The position numbers and the translations under genes are program-made. DNA of 43,557 nt from Sphingobacteriaceae bacterium (lineage in GTDB: Bacteria > Bacteroidota > Bacteroidia > B-17B0 > Aurantibacillaceae): contig JAHEYG010000017.1 in assembly GCA_023251725.1 (NCBI GenBank), forward strand, positions 1-43,557. Direction: 5' to 3'. This document shows positions 42,624-43,557 of this stretch, piece by piece (the first letter of the stretch is position 1; each line of letters starts with the position of its first letter). The notes beneath the pieces were generated by a model, which was given only the letters and a program-made list of their open reading frames with translations, was not told where the DNA came from and ran no database searches.

Positions 42624-43557
42624 TTATTTTTTTTCCGTTGTTGTATCTTCTGAAATCGTTTTTTTCTTTTTCGCTGATTTTACTTTTTTAATATAACGTT
42701 TATAAAGATCCCCCCAGGTTTCAAATTCCTCTCTGTAAAAAATTCCTACGCCTTGTGTAAATGGTCCGCCCGAAGTGGTTATTTGTGTATTGTCATTGCT
42801 TCTGTTAAATCCTTTAATGCGATACCGGCCATCGTCTGTAATTTTATATTCGGCATTTACATCTCCAATCAATCCGCTTGAATTAGAATTTTTATTATTG
42901 TTCACACCAAAATTTCCATCTACCAATAATCGGTTATTTAATAACTGCTTCGAAAGCGCCACATTTAATTCGTCGCTGCTTAAGGCGCCACCGGGTCGGT
43001 AATTTACGCCAATATCAATTTGTTTTGTCAGGCCGTTTAACCAGCCACTTAATCGGTTCGAAAGCATTTCGCTGCCGTTAGAAGCAATTGCGCCACCCGC
43101 AGTAACTCCGCCCCCCTGCGAATACGCTAATGGTGTAACAAAACTGTTTAATAACAGCAACGAAAAAACCTGGCGATTCAATTCGGCTTCATCAAATAAA
43201 ATACTTTTTATTTTTGAACGCGTGCTTTCATCAATAGTTGGCAAATCAACGCCGAAACTTATATCGGGAGAAGTTAATTTTTCTTTCATTAATAATTTAC
43301 AATTTACCGGATAGCGGCGTTTGTAAATGCCGGTTGAATCGTAAGGAAAAAGCGGCGCAATGGAAGCGCGCTGTTTGTAATTGGCGGTAATGTCTATTTC
43401 GGCATTGTACGGACTCCCGCTCCACACAATATCACTACCGGATTCAATTTCGAATTTTTTAGTGATAAAATTTTCAAGTGTAAATAAATATTCTCCATTG
43501 GTAATTTTATACTCACCAAACATATCGAATTTACCAAGATTATTAATTTTTAAACTT
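42624..43557 (-). CDS. TamB-like translocation/assembly protein, C-terminal part, cut by window
   Basis: The frame stays open to the right edge of the window, so the ATG at 43523 is internal; about 311 residues are visible. The segment LGKFDMFGEYKITNGEYLF is the beta-helix end of TamB/DUF490 proteins, followed by the VNCKLLMKEKLTSPDISFGV strand pair, the DEAELNRQVFSLLLLNSF stretch that precedes the last region, and DVNAEYKITDDGRYRIKGF in the tail. TamB spans the periplasm and helps move lipids and outer-membrane proteins between membranes. The far C-terminus is a basic and acidic tail (KKVKSAKKKK then SEDTTTEKK), typical for Bacteroidota members. The stop is followed by the promoter of the next leftward gene. 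Confidence 0.87.
   Translation of the reverse strand, partial: SLKINNLGKFDMFGEYKITNGEYLFTLENFITKKFEIESGSDIVWSGSPYNAEIDITANYKQRASIAPLFPYDSTGIYKRRYPVNCKLLMKEKLTSPDISFGVDLPTIDESTRSKIKSILFDEAELNRQVFSLLLLNSFVTPLAYSQGGGVTAGGAIASNGSEMLSNRLSGWLNGLTKQIDIGVNYRPGGALSSDELNVALSKQLLNNRLLVDGNFGVNNNKNSNSSGLIGDVNAEYKITDDGRYRIKGFNRSNDNTQITTSGGPFTQGVGIFYREEFETWGDLYKRYIKKVKSAKKKKTISEDTTTEKK

Overview
The window is AT-rich DNA from a member of the Bacteroidota. Four lines of evidence support this: two giant surface proteins end in the gliding-motility-associated C-terminal domain (type B cargo signal of the type IX secretion system, T9SS), two more proteins end in a type A T9SS signal, several genes carry the phylum-specific promoter TTTG-N19..21-TAnnTTTG, and Shine-Dalgarno sites are almost absent. 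The genus cannot be named from the sequence alone. Both ends are cut through genes: a LolA-like protein on the left and a TamB-like protein on the right. No rRNA, tRNA, CRISPR array or insertion sequence was found. No gene-free stretch exceeds 300 bases; the longest is 11182-11456, which holds a terminator and a possible -7 box.

Layout. Positions 1-2761: tail of a LolA-like gene meeting a secreted NHL-propeller protein. 2815-5462: the rpsO-pnp operon with a clear promoter, two hairpins in the spacer and a terminator. 5508-17221: two tandem, paralogous giant secreted proteins (1873 and 1780 aa) built from Ig/SprB-like repeats, a PKD domain and a T9SS type B tail, plus a small secreted protein in front of the second. 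17290-31353: a surface-glycan locus of eleven genes in facing and opposing operons. It encodes a TMTC-like GT-C enzyme with TPRs, a fused MBOAT-SGNH O-acyltransferase, three different sulfotransferases, a GT4 glycosyltransferase, an ArnT/PMT-like GT-C enzyme, two FkbM methyltransferases, another methyltransferase, and a methyltransferase-GT2 fusion. 31392-34408: a tight minus-strand run (gpmA, a HAD phosphatase, map, an endonuclease/exonuclease/phosphatase family protein). 34465-35066: a MazEF-like toxin-antitoxin pair. 35069-39630: an MFS-spermidine synthase fusion, a small barrel-like protein, aroC and hutI. 39631-40930: a Fic gene with palindromic operator-like sites, bracketed by two diverged copies of the 3' end of hutI. 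40922-43557: a MORN-like lipoprotein, a T9SS type A protein and the TamB C-terminus.

How the parts may fit. The glycan locus has what is needed to assemble a glycan and decorate it with sulfate, O-acyl and O-methyl groups. It lies beside two giant T9SS cargo proteins, so a heavily modified surface glycan or glycoprotein coat is the most attractive reading; the link between the two is inference. The best-supported oddities are the hutI 3'-end remnant behind the Fic gene, the single-chain MBOAT-SGNH protein and the recently homogenised repeats in the second giant adhesin.
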